Assembly: GCA_022844565.1 (NCBI GenBank)
Contig: JALHLK010000009.1
Span: 1 to 64,000, forward strand
Origin: Saprospiraceae bacterium
Lineage (GTDB): Bacteria; Bacteroidota; Bacteroidia; Chitinophagales; Saprospiraceae
Direction: 5' to 3'
Length of the DNA: 64,000 nucleotides
Position 1 is the first letter of the stretch. Each line of letters starts with the position of its first letter. Positions 43,937 to 56,700 of this stretch are shown piece after piece. The notes under the pieces were generated by a model. The model did no database searches. It saw only the letters and a program-made list of their open reading frames with translations, and was not told where the DNA came from. Both the position numbers and the translations under genes were made by a program.

Positions 43937-44003
43937 AAATATTTTTTACAAAAAGTTGCAATAATATTCAGTTCTCAGTGTACTTTCACACGTTGTTAAT
44001 TAT

Positions 44004-44181
44004 GGGTAGTTCTAAATACTCATTTTCGTAGTGAAAAAATACGAAATAGTAAAGGACAAGGCGAATTTTAAAAAGTACCGCAGGTGTAGCCGTTGCTACA
44101 TCGAGGACATTTTTTAAAATTAAAGGCAGTAATTTGCTATTGCAGTTTTTTGTAATAGAAATAGAGTTTTTAGAACTTCCC
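44004..44181. mobile_element. MITE-like palindromic element
   Basis: The 178-bp non-coding palindrome has 18-nt ends (GGGTAGTTCTAAATACTC and, complementary, GAGTTTTTAGAACTTCCC, two mismatches) and continues as an imperfect hairpin to a tip GTAGC-CGTT-GCTAC. TTAT lies on both sides, a possible short target duplication. The layout (long imperfect arms, a purine-rich GAGGAC/GGAGG bulge beside a short perfect tip) is the same as in the 167-bp element at 12114-12280, although the arm sequences differ. No coding capacity. It fills most of the gap between two genes. Confidence 0.7.
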
Positions 44182-44232
44182 TTATATCATTTATTGGCTC
44201 TTTTCACAGATCGTTAAAAACACAAAAGTACT

Positions 44233-45996
44233 ATGCAAGATACACTGTATTTCAACAGCAAAGCAAAGACCAAACATACCTTTGATGCTATCGTAGTAGG
44301 TAGTGGTGTAAGTGGTGGGTGGGCTGCAAAAGAACTAACCGAAAAAGGTCTCAACGTATTGATGATCGAAAGAGGCCCCAAGTACGAACATGTAAAAGAT
44401 TATAAGACGGTAAGTAATGATCCGTGGGACTCAAAATATGGAACCGAGACTACGCAACAGCAAAAAGAAGACTATCCGGTGATACATCGTGGATGGGCAG
44501 CCAATCAAGTAGTGATGGACGCTTGGACGAATGAAAAGGATTCGCCTTATACGGAAATTAAGCCATTCACATGGTGGAGAAGCTATCGTATGGGAGGTAG
44601 AAGCTTACTGTGGGGAAGACAAAGTTATCGATTGAGTGAAATGGATTTTGAAGCCAATGCCAAAGAAGGTGTAGGTATAGATTGGCCTATCCGATATGCA
44701 GATATAGCACCGTGGTATGACCATGTTGAAAAATTTGTAGGGATATCAGGCTCGAAAGAAGGACTTAGCCAATTGCCTGATGGTCAGTTTCAGCCCCCTT
44801 TTCCACTCAACATAGTTGAAAAGGAAATTGCAAAGAAAATTAAAGGTCATTACAACAGCAATCGACATCTATTCGTAGGTCGAGTAGCAAATATCACTCA
44901 AGACTTGCCTGGAAGGGGTAAGTGTCAATACAGAGCTAGGTGTTGGGAAGGATGTCCTTACGGTGGTTATTTTAGTACGCAGTCATCTACTTTACCCGCT
45001 GCAATGGCTACGGGTAAACTTACCATTGTGACAGATGCAATCGTAAAAGAAGTGATTTACGATAAAGAGAGCAAAAAAGCAAAAGGTGTCGAGGTATTGG
45101 ATACTGTTGACAATATGACCTATGAGTTTTATAGCAATGTCGTATTCCTTTGCGCTTCGACCTTGAATAGCACATGGATTCTTATGAATAGTGCTACTGA
45201 TGTTTATGCCGACGGATTAGGAAGCAGTAGTGGAGAACTGGGGCACAATGTGATGGATCACCATTACAACCTAGGAGCAAGTGGCACGATAGAGGGTTTT
45301 GATGATTATTATACATATGGCAGACGGCCAACGGGCTTTTATATCCCAAGATTTGCCAATATAGGTAGTGATAAGAGAGATTATCTTCGAGGTTTTGGTT
45401 ATCAAGGAGCTGCAAGTAGACAAGGTTGGCAAAGGGATGTAGCCGAGCTTGCTATTGGTACGGACCTTAAAGAATTCCTCACAGAGCCAGGAAATTGGAC
45501 CATTGGTGCCACAGGGTTTGGAGAGGTACTACCGCATCACGACAATAAAATCATGCTAGACAAAAGATATTATGATGCTTCAGGAAATGTAGTCACTGAT
45601 GCCACTAAAGGAAAACAAAAGACAGATAAGTGGGGACTACCTATTTTAGCTGCAGATGCCGAACTCAGAGAAAACGAACTTAAAATGCGTAAAGATATCG
45701 TCAATGATCTCAAAGAAATGTGGGAGGCTGCTGGTGTGAAAGATGTAAAAACACGTGACACTGGGCATGCGCTTGGTCATGGCATTCATGAAATGGGCAC
45801 AGCAAGAATGGGCCGCGACCCAAAAACATCTGTTTTGAATGCCTACAACCAAGTGTGGGATGCTCCAAATGTGTTTGTAACGGATGGTTCGGGTATGGTG
45901 AGTAGTGGATGTCAAAATCCTTCACTTACCTACATGGCTCTTACTGCAAGAGCTGCCAATTATGCGGTTGAACAATTAAAAAAACAAAACCTTTAA
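44233..45996 (+). CDS. GMC-family FAD oxidoreductase
   Basis: This 587-residue flavoenzyme belongs to the glucose-methanol-choline group. The FAD-binding loop is VVGSGVSGGWAAKELTEKG (residues 21-39), followed by a conserved WWRSYRMGGRSLLWGRQSYRL substrate region. A CQYRARCWEGCPYGGYFS block (Cys-rich, typical of the GMC large subunit paired with a gluconate-2-dehydrogenase-type small subunit) lies near residue 233, and GHGIHEMGTARMGRDPKTSVL with VTDGSGMVSSGCQNPSLTYMALTARAA near the C-terminus. It lacks its own signal peptide and is probably exported with its Tat-signal partner, which follows 13 nt later. Substrate is likely a sugar or sugar acid, but not certain. Confidence 0.93.
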   Translation: MQDTLYFNSKAKTKHTFDAIVVGSGVSGGWAAKELTEKGLNVLMIERGPKYEHVKDYKTVSNDPWDSKYGTETTQQQKEDYPVIHRGWAANQVVMDAWTNEKDSPYTEIKPFTWWRSYRMGGRSLLWGRQSYRLSEMDFEANAKEGVGIDWPIRYADIAPWYDHVEKFVGISGSKEGLSQLPDGQFQPPFPLNIVEKEIAKKIKGHYNSNRHLFVGRVANITQDLPGRGKCQYRARCWEGCPYGGYFSTQSSTLPAAMATGKLTIVTDAIVKEVIYDKESKKAKGVEVLDTVDNMTYEFYSNVVFLCASTLNSTWILMNSATDVYADGLGSSSGELGHNVMDHHYNLGASGTIEGFDDYYTYGRRPTGFYIPRFANIGSDKRDYLRGFGYQGAASRQGWQRDVAELAIGTDLKEFLTEPGNWTIGATGFGEVLPHHDNKIMLDKRYYDASGNVVTDATKGKQKTDKWGLPILAADAELRENELKMRKDIVNDLKEMWEAAGVKDVKTRDTGHALGHGIHEMGTARMGRDPKTSVLNAYNQVWDAPNVFVTDGSGMVSSGCQNPSLTYMALTARAANYAVEQLKKQNL

Positions 45997-46009
45997 AACG
46001 TAAAAGCAA

Positions 46010-46597
46010 ATGGACAGAAGACAAGTATTAAGAAATATATCCTTGATAACAGGAGCCGCTTTTGTAGGTGGGGAAATGTTTTTACAGACGGGGTGCAAAC
46101 CAGCAAATAATGCAATTACGGGAGTGACGTCGGTGTCTCCAAAAGACTTTGATTTACTCAACGAAATCGGTGAGGCTATTATCCCCACTACCAATACACC
46201 TGGTGCAAAAGCAGCTAATGTTGCCCAATTCATGAGTGATTTGGTCAATGATTGTTACAGCGAAAAAGATCGAAAGATATTCATTGAAGGTTTAGCAGAT
46301 ATTCAATCTAGTTTTCAATCAAAAAATAAGAAGTCTTTTGCAGAAGCAACAAGAGAAGAAAAAATTGCTTTTCTAATGGAGAAAGATAACGAAGCAAAAG
46401 AAGTCAATAAAGCCAACCAGGAAAAAGCCAAGGAGGAAAGAACGACGCATTACTTTACCATGCTTAAGCAACTGACGATTTTGGGGTATTTCAATTCTGA
46501 AATTGGAGCAACCCAGACACTTCGATATGTGGCTGTACCAGGAAGGTATGAGGGCGATGTACCCTATAAAAAGGGAGATAGGGCTTGGGCTACTTAG
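46010..46597 (+). CDS. Gluconate 2-dehydrogenase subunit 3 family protein
   Basis: This 195-residue protein is the small partner of the upstream GMC enzyme. It begins MDRRQVLRNISLITGAAFVGG, a twin-arginine type signal, with a Cys at residue 29 (LQTGCKP) that may be lipidated. The body carries PKDFDLLNEIGEAIIPTTNTPGAKAANVAQFMSDLVNDCY, characteristic of the gluconate 2-dehydrogenase subunit 3 family, and ends YVAVPGRYEGDVPYKKGDRAWAT. In this family the small subunit escorts the folded flavoprotein through the Tat pathway. It lies 13 nt after the GMC gene. No cytochrome subunit is adjacent, so the electron acceptor is unknown. Confidence 0.9.
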   Translation: MDRRQVLRNISLITGAAFVGGEMFLQTGCKPANNAITGVTSVSPKDFDLLNEIGEAIIPTTNTPGAKAANVAQFMSDLVNDCYSEKDRKIFIEGLADIQSSFQSKNKKSFAEATREEKIAFLMEKDNEAKEVNKANQEKAKEERTTHYFTMLKQLTILGYFNSEIGATQTLRYVAVPGRYEGDVPYKKGDRAWAT

Positions 46598-46700
46598 GAC
46601 TAAAATGCATATTGAGTTATACAGCGAAAAAAGGAAACATTAATTCTAAAGATCAAGTATTAATACAAGAAGAGTTTATTTAAAAATGAACCAATCTTTA

Positions 46701-47414
46701 TTACTCTTTATTTTTTTGATTAAATATCAAAACACTCCCCGATATTAAATCAACCATCACATGTATTATTATGACAATCAAAAGAGACTCTGACTGAACA
46801 TAGATGTGCCCAAAAAGTATTGAAATGGTGAATATTTTAAGAACATTAAGCCAACCTTGGTAGAGATGGGAAATAGCAAAAATGATTGAAGGGATTAATA
46901 TGGCAAAATAAATATTTGTAGATCCTGGTGGTAATAGCTCCCTTAAATAATTAATCAAAAATCCTCGATAGATTACCTCCTCGCAGATACCAGCACTTAT
47001 GGCCAAAAAGGAATAGTGGGCATATTCTTTCCAAGTATGAGGCAATAATACCTCCATCGTTTTTGATTCTTCTGATTTGTCACTTTTGAACTCTTTGACG
47101 CTAAAATAAGTATCAACAAGGTAAATAATAACAAGTGCTGCTGTAAGCCCAATCACCAACGAATCCATTTTTGGCCAATTAAAACCAAGTTTTTCAATGG
47201 GCTTGCCAGTCATAATATAATTGGCTGTGACCAAAAACCCACCTATCCAAAGAATTAAGCCATTGGTATAATATAAATCCTTTTTGGAAGAGTTTTCATC
47301 TATGAAATCTTCGCTATCAATTTCTTGCATAGCTTGGGAAGATATATATGAAAATAGGGGTAACACTATACCTATTATGAAGAAAAACAAATGATCAAAC
47401 CAAATTAATTTCAC
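46701..47414 (-). CDS. CPBP family intramembrane metalloprotease
   Basis: This 237-residue integral membrane protein of the CAAX protease/bacteriocin-processing (Abi) group has conserved catalytic residues: Glu145-Glu146 and Arg150 in GICEEVIYRGF, His183 in FAISHLYQG, and His218 in IIIHVMVDL. Six to seven hydrophobic helices are visible. Prokaryotic members cleave membrane peptides or proteins and some confer immunity to bacteriocins. The specific target is unknown, and no bacteriocin gene is adjacent. A TATCTTTG -7 box on this strand lies at 47434-47441, 20 nt before the start. Confidence 0.9.
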   Translation of the reverse strand: MKLIWFDHLFFFIIGIVLPLFSYISSQAMQEIDSEDFIDENSSKKDLYYTNGLILWIGGFLVTANYIMTGKPIEKLGFNWPKMDSLVIGLTAALVIIYLVDTYFSVKEFKSDKSEESKTMEVLLPHTWKEYAHYSFLAISAGICEEVIYRGFLINYLRELLPPGSTNIYFAILIPSIIFAISHLYQGWLNVLKIFTISILFGHIYVQSESLLIVIIIHVMVDLISGSVLIFNQKNKE

Positions 47415-47623
47415 CCAAAGATTTAAAAAATGACAAAGATAATTATTTGTATGTTTAGATCATTCATTCCTAATACATAAGTAGTATTTATTATCAAAAA
47501 GAATTGAAGCTTCTAATTTCAAGAAATCAATTAAATCACGTGCAATTATGATTTAAATAAACCATGCATGTATTACTACCACATTAATATATAAAAATAA
47601 ATTATAAAAAAAGATCATATATA

Positions 47624-47654
47624 TTGTATATAACAAAATAATAATATATATTTG
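47624..47654 (+). promoter_or_regulatory. Promoter of the giant repeat-protein gene
   Basis: TTG (47624-47626), a 20-nt spacer and TATATTTG (47647-47654) fit the Bacteroidota -33/-7 consensus well. The transcript would start near 47661 and leave a leader of about 110 nt before the ATG at 47772. The surrounding DNA is very AT-rich. Confidence 0.75.
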
Positions 47655-47771
47655 CACTAAATTAAGTTCTAAACTCAAGTTCTTAATTCTCGATTTAACT
47701 AACCAACACTGTATAGAATAGACTAATAGGCCTTTGTATTTTACTCTTTTTAGGTAAACAAAACTAGGTCG

Positions 47772-50700
47772 ATGAAAAAATTTGGTCCAATCAGGTACCT
47801 AAGAGGCATTGCTGTCTCTTTGGTAGTCTCCACGCTCATGCCACTACTCATGGTTATGACGAGAGAAAATGTAGAATTCTATGATTCTACTACTGAATCT
47901 GTCGTTAGGACTTCTTCATGTTTGTGCAATGGAGTTTCAGAAAAATTTATAGATACCTTTTATATCTCGAGTTCACCGGGATTAACTTGGAATGTGTCCT
48001 TCAAACCTTTTGATCCACAACTGATATCCGTGAGTGAGGTTGTTGGTGGATATAAAGTCGCAATTTCATCATCTTACCGAAAAGCATACGAAATAAGTAT
48101 AGTATCTTCTAAAAATGAATATGTCACATTGAAAGGTGGCGATTGTGGTTATGCAATTCCAATTATACAGGGCTTAAATTCTCTTTGCTTGTCATCTAAT
48201 GGGACATACTCCATTCAAAGTCAAGATAATTATACGTTTTCTATCTCAGGTGGAGGTACTTTAACAAACCTTGGGCAAAATAGGGTAGAAATAAACTGGG
48301 GATCAACTGCAGGAACCTATACTATTACAGCTGTAAACTCTACAAATCCCTGTACGCCAGATTTAAAGCTTGATGTTGCCATTGGCAGTGCTTACACGGG
48401 TGTCTTAGCTTGTAATAGTCAAGTGAATATTGGACTAGATAGTACGTGTGAAAGCAAGGTTCTCTTATCTGATGTTTTTATTGGCCAAAACACAGTCGGT
48501 ACTGCACTATCACTTGTCCTAAAATTAAAAGATGGTACAATTGTGCCCAATAATGTGCTTTCAAAAGAACACATTGGTAAAGAAATAGTAGCACATATAG
48601 TAGACGGCTGTGGCAATAACTCATGTTGGGGTAATGTGCTGTTAGAAGATAAAATGGCTCCTGCTATCATTTGTACTGACTCAATAGAGATGGAATGTTA
48701 TAATCTTCAAATCAATAGTGCAATTGTTGCGGCTGAAGATTGTAGTAATTATACAATCCACCAAATTGGAAGCGATGAAAGAACGAACCTCACTTGTGAT
48801 CCTAATTATATAGCTCGAATAACAAGAAACTTCCAAGCTAGAGATCAATTTGGCAACACTTCAGCTGTATGTACAGTGGTGATGGAGATTAAAAGATTTC
48901 CTTTGGATTCTGTTACCTTCCCAACAGACCTTAAGGATAATATCAGTGTAGATTGTAATTCTTTGGTAAGTGGTACTATTTTGCCAACACTTTCTGGTTA
49001 TCCAAAAATTAATCATTTGGTATTAGATAAAAGTAACTATCCTGAATGCAATCTTTTAATATCTTATGCAGATCAGATCATAAAACTACCAACTAAAACC
49101 AAGATCATCAGAACATGGGAGATACTTGAGCCGCATTGCAATGTCATGAACCGAAGAACGCATAAGCAGCTGATAGAAGTTTCTGACAAAGTCGCTCCAG
49201 TGATTGCCAAATGTATTGACAATATTAACATCACTACCGATGCCCACCAATGTCTCGGTATCTTCAAGCTTCCAACAATAGCTGCTTCTGCTATTTCTGA
49301 CAACTGTTCGAGTGGATTTAGTCATCAAATAGTCATTAACAATGTTGGGACAAAAAATGCAGGAGAAGCGATTGCTTTAACGATCGGAGATTATGCAGCT
49401 CAATATATCGTGTCGGATGAATCTGGGAATACGGCTACTTGCAATTTTTCAATAAATGTGTCTGATAAAACACCACCTGTAGCCATTTGCAAAGAATTTG
49501 TCGTGATGAGTCTTTCGGCTGGAGGAGGATATATTACTTCAGCTATGATCAACAATGGATCAAAAGATGAATGTTCTCTTACATCGGTTTTGATACGCAG
49601 AATGAGCGATTCAACCGATAGACCTTTTAGAGATACCATTCATGTGACTTGTGCAGATGTCGAAAAACCTTTTATGGTAATGCTACAAGCCACCGACCAA
49701 GCTGGAAATATAAACACATGCATGACAACCCTCACCGCGCAAGACAAATCTATACCAGTATTGGAAGTACCCAGTGATCGAACTATAACATGTGCACAAT
49801 GGTCAACAAACAAAGATTTAAAAACGTATGGAGAGGCCATCGCTTTTGACCAATGCAACTTCACTATAGAAGAGACAGTGAGTTATAACCTAAATAATTG
49901 TCAAGTTGGTACAATAGTCAGAACTTTTACTGCTAAAGACGCTTCGCATACCGTGGTAAAAACGCAGACGATTACGGTACAAAACTCCACTTTGGCTGAT
50001 TTTTCTACCATTGTTGCACCTCGAGATACCATCTTAAGAGGTATGTGCAATATGAAAAGCTTACACCCAGATTCTTTAACTAAATACGGTAGAGCATATG
50101 GTAGACCAATTGTACCAATAAATAGTTGTGTAAATCTTGGCATAACTTATAAGGATGAAATATACACTGTCCAGTCACCTGCCAATCAAAACTGCTTTAA
50201 AGTAATCAGAATATGGAAAATAATCAATTGGTGTGAAGCACCTGGCAATGTGTACGAACTCAAGCAAACTATTGCTGTAGAAAATAATATACCACCAAGT
50301 ATTACTACACCAAGGAATGACACCTTATTTCATACAGAAAATTGTAATGCTGGAGATTTTTCACTTAGTGCTTCTGGTTCAGACGATTGCACACCAGATG
50401 ACCTATTATCTTGGTCTTGGAAAGTTGAAAATCAAAATAACATGACTGTCGCCAATGGCACTGCTCAAGGCAAAACCATTAATCTAGTAAGATCACTACC
50501 GGCTGGAAATTATACATTTATTTGGACCTTGAGAGATGGGTGCGGTAACTTAAAAGAAGCCACACACAAATTTAGAATCAAATACAGCAAAGGAGCTTCA
50601 TTTTTTGTGGTAGACACCGTAGCTGTTGCTTTAGCACCAAACGATAGTACAAATTCTGCATGTATTACAGCTAAGCCCTTAGTACAAAGTGCCAGTCATG

Positions 50701-53700
50701 CGTGTGGTCTTAGTGTCAAATACTCTTTTTCTGCAACCACTCCCAATCAAGATACCATTTGTATGAATTGCAAGGACCTGGGTTATCGAGCTGTAACAGT
50801 ATATGCGCATGATGCTAATGGTGTAGTGACATCTGCAAGAACGATCGTACATGTGCAGGATAATAATAAGATTAGAAATTGCTCTAATACCAACGAATGT
50901 GTGACTTGGCCAAGGGATACAACCATCAATGCGTGTGTGCCAAATATTAGGCCTCAGGACATAAGAAGTGTACCTATAATTGATCCAAACTGTAATTGCA
51001 CCAGTACGACAACTACATTTTCTGACCGTCCTATTGCAAGTAATGCTGGAGAATGTACAGTAATCGAACGTACCCATTTTGTCACTTTCAGATGCAATGG
51101 AATAACCACAACATTCAGCGAAGTACAGCGAATCATCAGAAGAAACGCAACCTCACCTACCCTCGTTTGTCTTCAAAATAGAATTATGGCAAGATCAACC
51201 TCTAATTGTGCCGCAACAGTTACTGTCCAAGGACCAACTGTGTCAAATACCACATGTCATACGGGTCTAACAACCACTTACCAAATAGGCACAAACCCAG
51301 TCCAATCAGGTAGTAGTTTCACATCATCCTTTAATGTTGGTAATACCGCCGTTGTATTTACTGTGACAGATGCTTGTGGTAACAGCAGTACATGTACTGT
51401 TAATGTAGAGGTCACAGACGGAGAAGCTCCTATATGCAGTGTTAGAGATGTGACAGTATTCCTTAACGTCCAAGGTGAAGCAACAATTACAAATCCTGCC
51501 ATATTTGATAATGGGTCAAGAGGGGCTTGTGGTCCTAGCAGTCTTACTTTTGCGGCAGACCGAACTCAATTTAATTGCTCAAACTTGAATACTCCTGTTC
51601 AAGTAAGACTTACGGTAACAGGCAGCAACAATCAATCCACGACCTGTACTGCCAATGTAATGGTGCGAGATACAGTAAAACCTACTTTGATAACAAGAAA
51701 TATAATAAAAGAAATATCCGGTATCAATCAAACGATCACGGTTTCAAAACAAGAATTAGTAGTAGCTGCAAGTGACAATTGCGTTTTGGGAGATACAACG
51801 CTCTCAAGGAGTCAATTTACTTTTCAAAATCTGGGAGTTAACAATGTTACTGTCATATTGAGAGATGCTCAAGGAAATGAAACTCGAGTCGAGGCCATTG
51901 TAAATATTGTAGATAGGGTACCACCAACTTGTAATTTGCGCGATGTCACCATTTTCGTAAATAATCAAGGACAAGCAACTATCACTGACCCCACTATTTT
52001 TAATGCTGGGCTAAATACTGCACGATTTTCGGTCAATAGGACAAACTTCACTTGCACAGATATCGGTCGGCTAAATCCAGTCTTCGTGACCATTACCAAT
52101 GACCTAGGCGTATCAATGATATGCGACGCCAATGTGATCGTAAGAGATACCATCAAGCCACTACTGACCACAAGAAACATCACTAAGGAAATCACCAGTT
52201 TAAATCAAGTAATCAGAGTCACAAAGCAAGAACTAATCCAGTCAGCGAGTGATAATTGTGCTCTAGGAGATACTACGCTTTCTATTAGCGAATTCAGATG
52301 TCAGAATGCTGGAGCGAACACCGTCACAGTCACCTTGAGAGACAGTAGTGGAAATACCACAACAGCCACAGCGATCGTAACCATCGTAGACCGAGTACCG
52401 CCAACATGTAATCTAAGAGATGTGACCATCTTTGTGAATAATCAAGGTCAAGCTTTGATCAGTGATGCATCGATATTCCGGGCAGGTGCAGGTGCAAGCT
52501 GCTCTGCTATGGACATTGTAAGTTACTCTGTAGATAAAACTACTTTTAATTGCACTGACATAGGAAGGTCAAATCCCGTAAAAGTGACGGTTAGCGATGA
52601 ATTGGGTATCTCGATGATTTGCGATGCCAATGTGATCGTAAGCGATACCATCAAACCTCTACTGACCACAAGAAATATCACTAAGGAAATCACCAGTTTA
52701 AATCAAGTAATCAGCATTACAAAACAAGAACTAATCCAGTCAGCCAGTGACAACTGTTCGTTAGGAGATACCTCGCTTTCTATTAGTGAATTCAGATGTC
52801 AGAATGCTGGAGCGAACACCGTCACAGTCACCTTGAGAGACAGTAGTGGAAATACCACAACAGCCACAGCGATCGTAACCATCGTAGACCGAGTACCGCC
52901 AACATGTAATCTTAGAGATGTGACCATCTTTGTGAATAATCAAGGTCAAGCTTTGATCAGTGATGCATCGATATTCAGGGCTGGAGATGGAGCGAGCTGT
53001 AGTGGAATGACTATAATAAGTTACACAGTAGATAAAACGACCTTCAATTGCGTTGATATAGGAAGACCCAATCCCGTTAAAGTGACAGTTAGAGACGCCT
53101 TAAGTAATTCAATGATTTGCGATGCCAATGTGATTGTAAGAGATACCATCAAACCACTACTGACCACAAGAAATATTACTAAGGAAATAACCAGTTTAAA
53201 TCAAGTAATCAGCATTACAAAACAAGAACTAATCCAGTCAGCCACTGACAACTGTTCGTTAGGAGATACCTCGCTTTCTATTAGCGAATTCAGATGTCAG
53301 AATGCTGGAGCGAACACCGTCACAGTCACCTTGAGAGACAGTAGTGGAAATACCACAACAGCCACAGCGATAATAACCATCGTAGACCGAGTACCGCCAA
53401 CATGTAATCTTAGAGATGTGACCATCTTTGTGAATAATCAAGGTCAAGCTTTGATCAGTGATGCATCTATATTTAGGGCTGGAGATGGAGCGAGCTGCAG
53501 TGGAATGAGTATAGTAAGCTACACAGTAGATAAAGCGACCTTCAATTGCGGGGATATAGGAAGACCCAATCCCGTTAAAGTGACAGTTAGAGACGCCTTA
53601 GGTAATTCAATGATTTGCGATGCCAATGTAACTGTGAGAGATACGTTAGCTCCATTGGTTACGCCTAAGAATTTTGATCTAGCAATTACAAATAATGAAA

Positions 53701-56700
53701 GTGTCACCATTAAAAAATCCGATTTAATAGCTTCGATAGATGAAAATTGCAGTGTAAGTGATACCATCATTTCTAAAAACACCTTCACTTGTGAAAACTT
53801 AGGAAGCAATAGAGTGACAGTCATTGTGGTAGACGACTTTGGCAATAGAGATACTGTCGAGACTACAGTAACCGTGATAGACCGACAAGCACCGATTTGT
53901 AGAGTACGTAATGTCTCTATTTTATTGAATGCTCAAGGTCAAGCTACGATTGGTGATGCTTCCGTCTTTAATTCAGGTAGTTTTGACGAATGTAATAGCA
54001 TTCCACTTAATTTTAGTGTTGACAAAACCCAGTTTACTTGTGCAAATCTAGGGGCCAACAATCCTGTTATGATTACGGTGTCTGATGCCACTGGCAATTC
54101 TTCCACTTGTCCAGCAAATGTAACGGTGCAAGATACCATACGACCTAGATTGGTTGTCAGAAATATCGAAAGAACCATTTCTAATGTAAATAGTTCGGTA
54201 GTTGTAAATGCTTCTGACCTCATCATGAGTTCTAGTGACAATTGTAGCATTGTAGATAGTGCCAATGCTCCCAGTATATTTACTTGTGCAAACTTAGGTA
54301 ATAATACTGTCCGTGTTGTAGTAAGAGATGCGTCAGGTAATACCGGTATAGCCGAATCTATTGTCACTATTTTGGATGGTGTAGCTCCAGAATGTCGACT
54401 GAAAACAGCAACGGTTATGGTCAATGGTGGTACAACAACCATAGACAGTAGCACCATCAACAATGATAGTTTTGACCCGTGTGGTACAATAGTAACTTTT
54501 AAAGTAAGTCCTAATACTTTTACTTGTAGTGATGTGGGTGTCCGAAGCGTAACTGCTACAATAACCGATGCCGCAGGAAATATAACAATCTGTGATACCA
54601 CGATCACTGTTGTTGACGGTAATCAATTGATTTGTATACCAAAGGATATCACAGTAAGTCTTGGGGCAAATAATACAGTCACCATTACTGCCAATGATGT
54701 AGACGGAGGAAGTGGAACAGGCTGTGGCAACCCAGTTGAAAAATCCATTAGCAGATCAACTTTTTCATGTAGTGATGTCGGTACACCACAAAACGTAACC
54801 TTGACCATCACAAGACCAGGTACAAACCAAACTTCTACTTGTACAGCTCGAGTGACCGTTATTAGCCAAGGTGTACCCAGTTTTATTTGTACAGTAGAAA
54901 AGGTCGATGTAGCATGTGAAGAATACGATGGTATCAATATTCCTGCCAGTATACCAAGACCAAGAATAGCTAATAGTTGCGGAGGAAACTTCAAACTAGA
55001 TTCAGTTATTATCAGACTACCAAGAAATTGTAATTTAGATACATTGACTAGAACATATCTATTATTTGATAACAATGATAACCTACTTAGCACTTGTGTA
55101 CAATCGATTAATATAGTAAATAATAAGTTATTGACCATAGATTCTTTTGACTTACCATCTACCAACATAACACTCCCTTCTTGTGCTGATAAAAGACCAG
55201 AAGTAACAGGTGGCAGAATGAGATTAAAACAGGGAGTGAGCGTGGGATGTGCGGATATTGATATATCGTTTCGAGACACTTTCCTTACCAATACTTGCAA
55301 CGATACGCTAAGAAGAATATGGACAGCTGTGGACAAATGCGGGTCTATCACTCCAATCAGCTTTACTCAGAAAATCGCCATCATAGATACTTTTGCACCC
55401 GTTATTACAGGTGTAAGAGATACCATTATTTTCAATCAAGGCGACTGTGGTGTTCAAATCAATTTTACCAATATTAAAGTAGATGATTGCGACACAAGAT
55501 TGACATTAACCAATAACAGTCCTCAAGCTAGGAACAATAATGGTATCGACCCGTCAGGTTTTTACCCTATAGGAATATACACAATTGCTTTATCTGCAAC
55601 AGACGCATGTAACAATAGTAGTCAAGCAAGTTTTAGAGTAGAAGTAAGGGATACCAGTAGTCAAGTATTCGCTTGTAGAAATGTAGAAAGAATCATTCAG
55701 CCTACTGGTATCGTATCTGTGAATGCTCGAGAATTGGTAGGATATTTTGGCAATAATTGTGCATCGACTTTTAATGCGAGGGTCGTCATGTCACGACAGG
55801 GCTTGGATACCGTAAGCTCAAAAGTTTATACGTGTGATAATTTAACATTAGTCGGTCAAGAATTACTTAAAAGAGATACTTTAACGATTCAAGTATACAG
55901 CGGCAATACACTACTTCACTCTTGCAGTGCTGTACTTACGATCAAAGCTGGAGGCAACTGTCAAAATTTCTTTGCTCTCAAGAATAATGTTCGTACCATA
56001 ACAGAAGAAGTTGTGCCAAATTTCTCAATCTCTTTGATGACAGGCGGTAAAGAACTTGTCAAAAAAATGACCGATGACAAAGGCCAAACGACCATAAACG
56101 CACCACAAGGTGTAGACATGATGATCGTACCATTTAAAAATGACGACCACCTCAACGGGGTCAACACGCTTGATTTGGTACAAATGCAAAGACACATCTT
56201 AGGAATTAGTAAATTTAGATCGCCATATCACATGATTGCTGCTGATGTCAACAATGATAAAAAGATATCAATCTCGGATATAGTAGAAATGAGAAGTCTC
56301 ATCTTAGGGGTGAAAGAAAATTTTTCTAATCATACAAGTTGGGTCGCTATAGATGGTGACTATTCATTTGCTTCGGTAGATGGTGCTTTAGAAGAAGACT
56401 ATCCCCAACACCTAGAACTTGACCAAATCAATAAAGATATGGATCTCAGTTTTGTAGGTGTAAAAATTGGAGACGTAGACGTGAGTTATACCGCAAGCGC
56501 ACTTCAAAAAAATATTCAGCAAAGATCAAAAGCAATCGAACTAAGCCTCTTGGATAAAGATGTCAAAATCGGACAAACATTCGAACTAGAACTAGATTTA
56601 TCTCAGTACAATGCTATTGGAGCAGAGATTAGTATTGCTCTTGCACAAGCCGAACTATTAGAAATTTCAGGCAAAGATTGGATTTCTGGTCAAACTGCCA

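Noticed and set aside
44233-46597. Complete three-subunit gluconate dehydrogenase operon
   Set aside because: Only the flavoprotein and the small Tat-signal subunit are present; no cytochrome c subunit lies on either side, so the specific enzyme name is not supported.
46701-47414. Bacteriocin immunity locus
   Set aside because: The CPBP protease has no neighbouring peptide precursor or transporter, so an immunity role would be a guess.
53939-55351. Two minus-strand open frames of 222 and 242 codons inside the giant gene
   Set aside because: They are mirror frames of a Ser/Thr/Val-rich coding region, with low-complexity Val/Leu/Thr translations and no start context. The plus-strand protein is clearly real.
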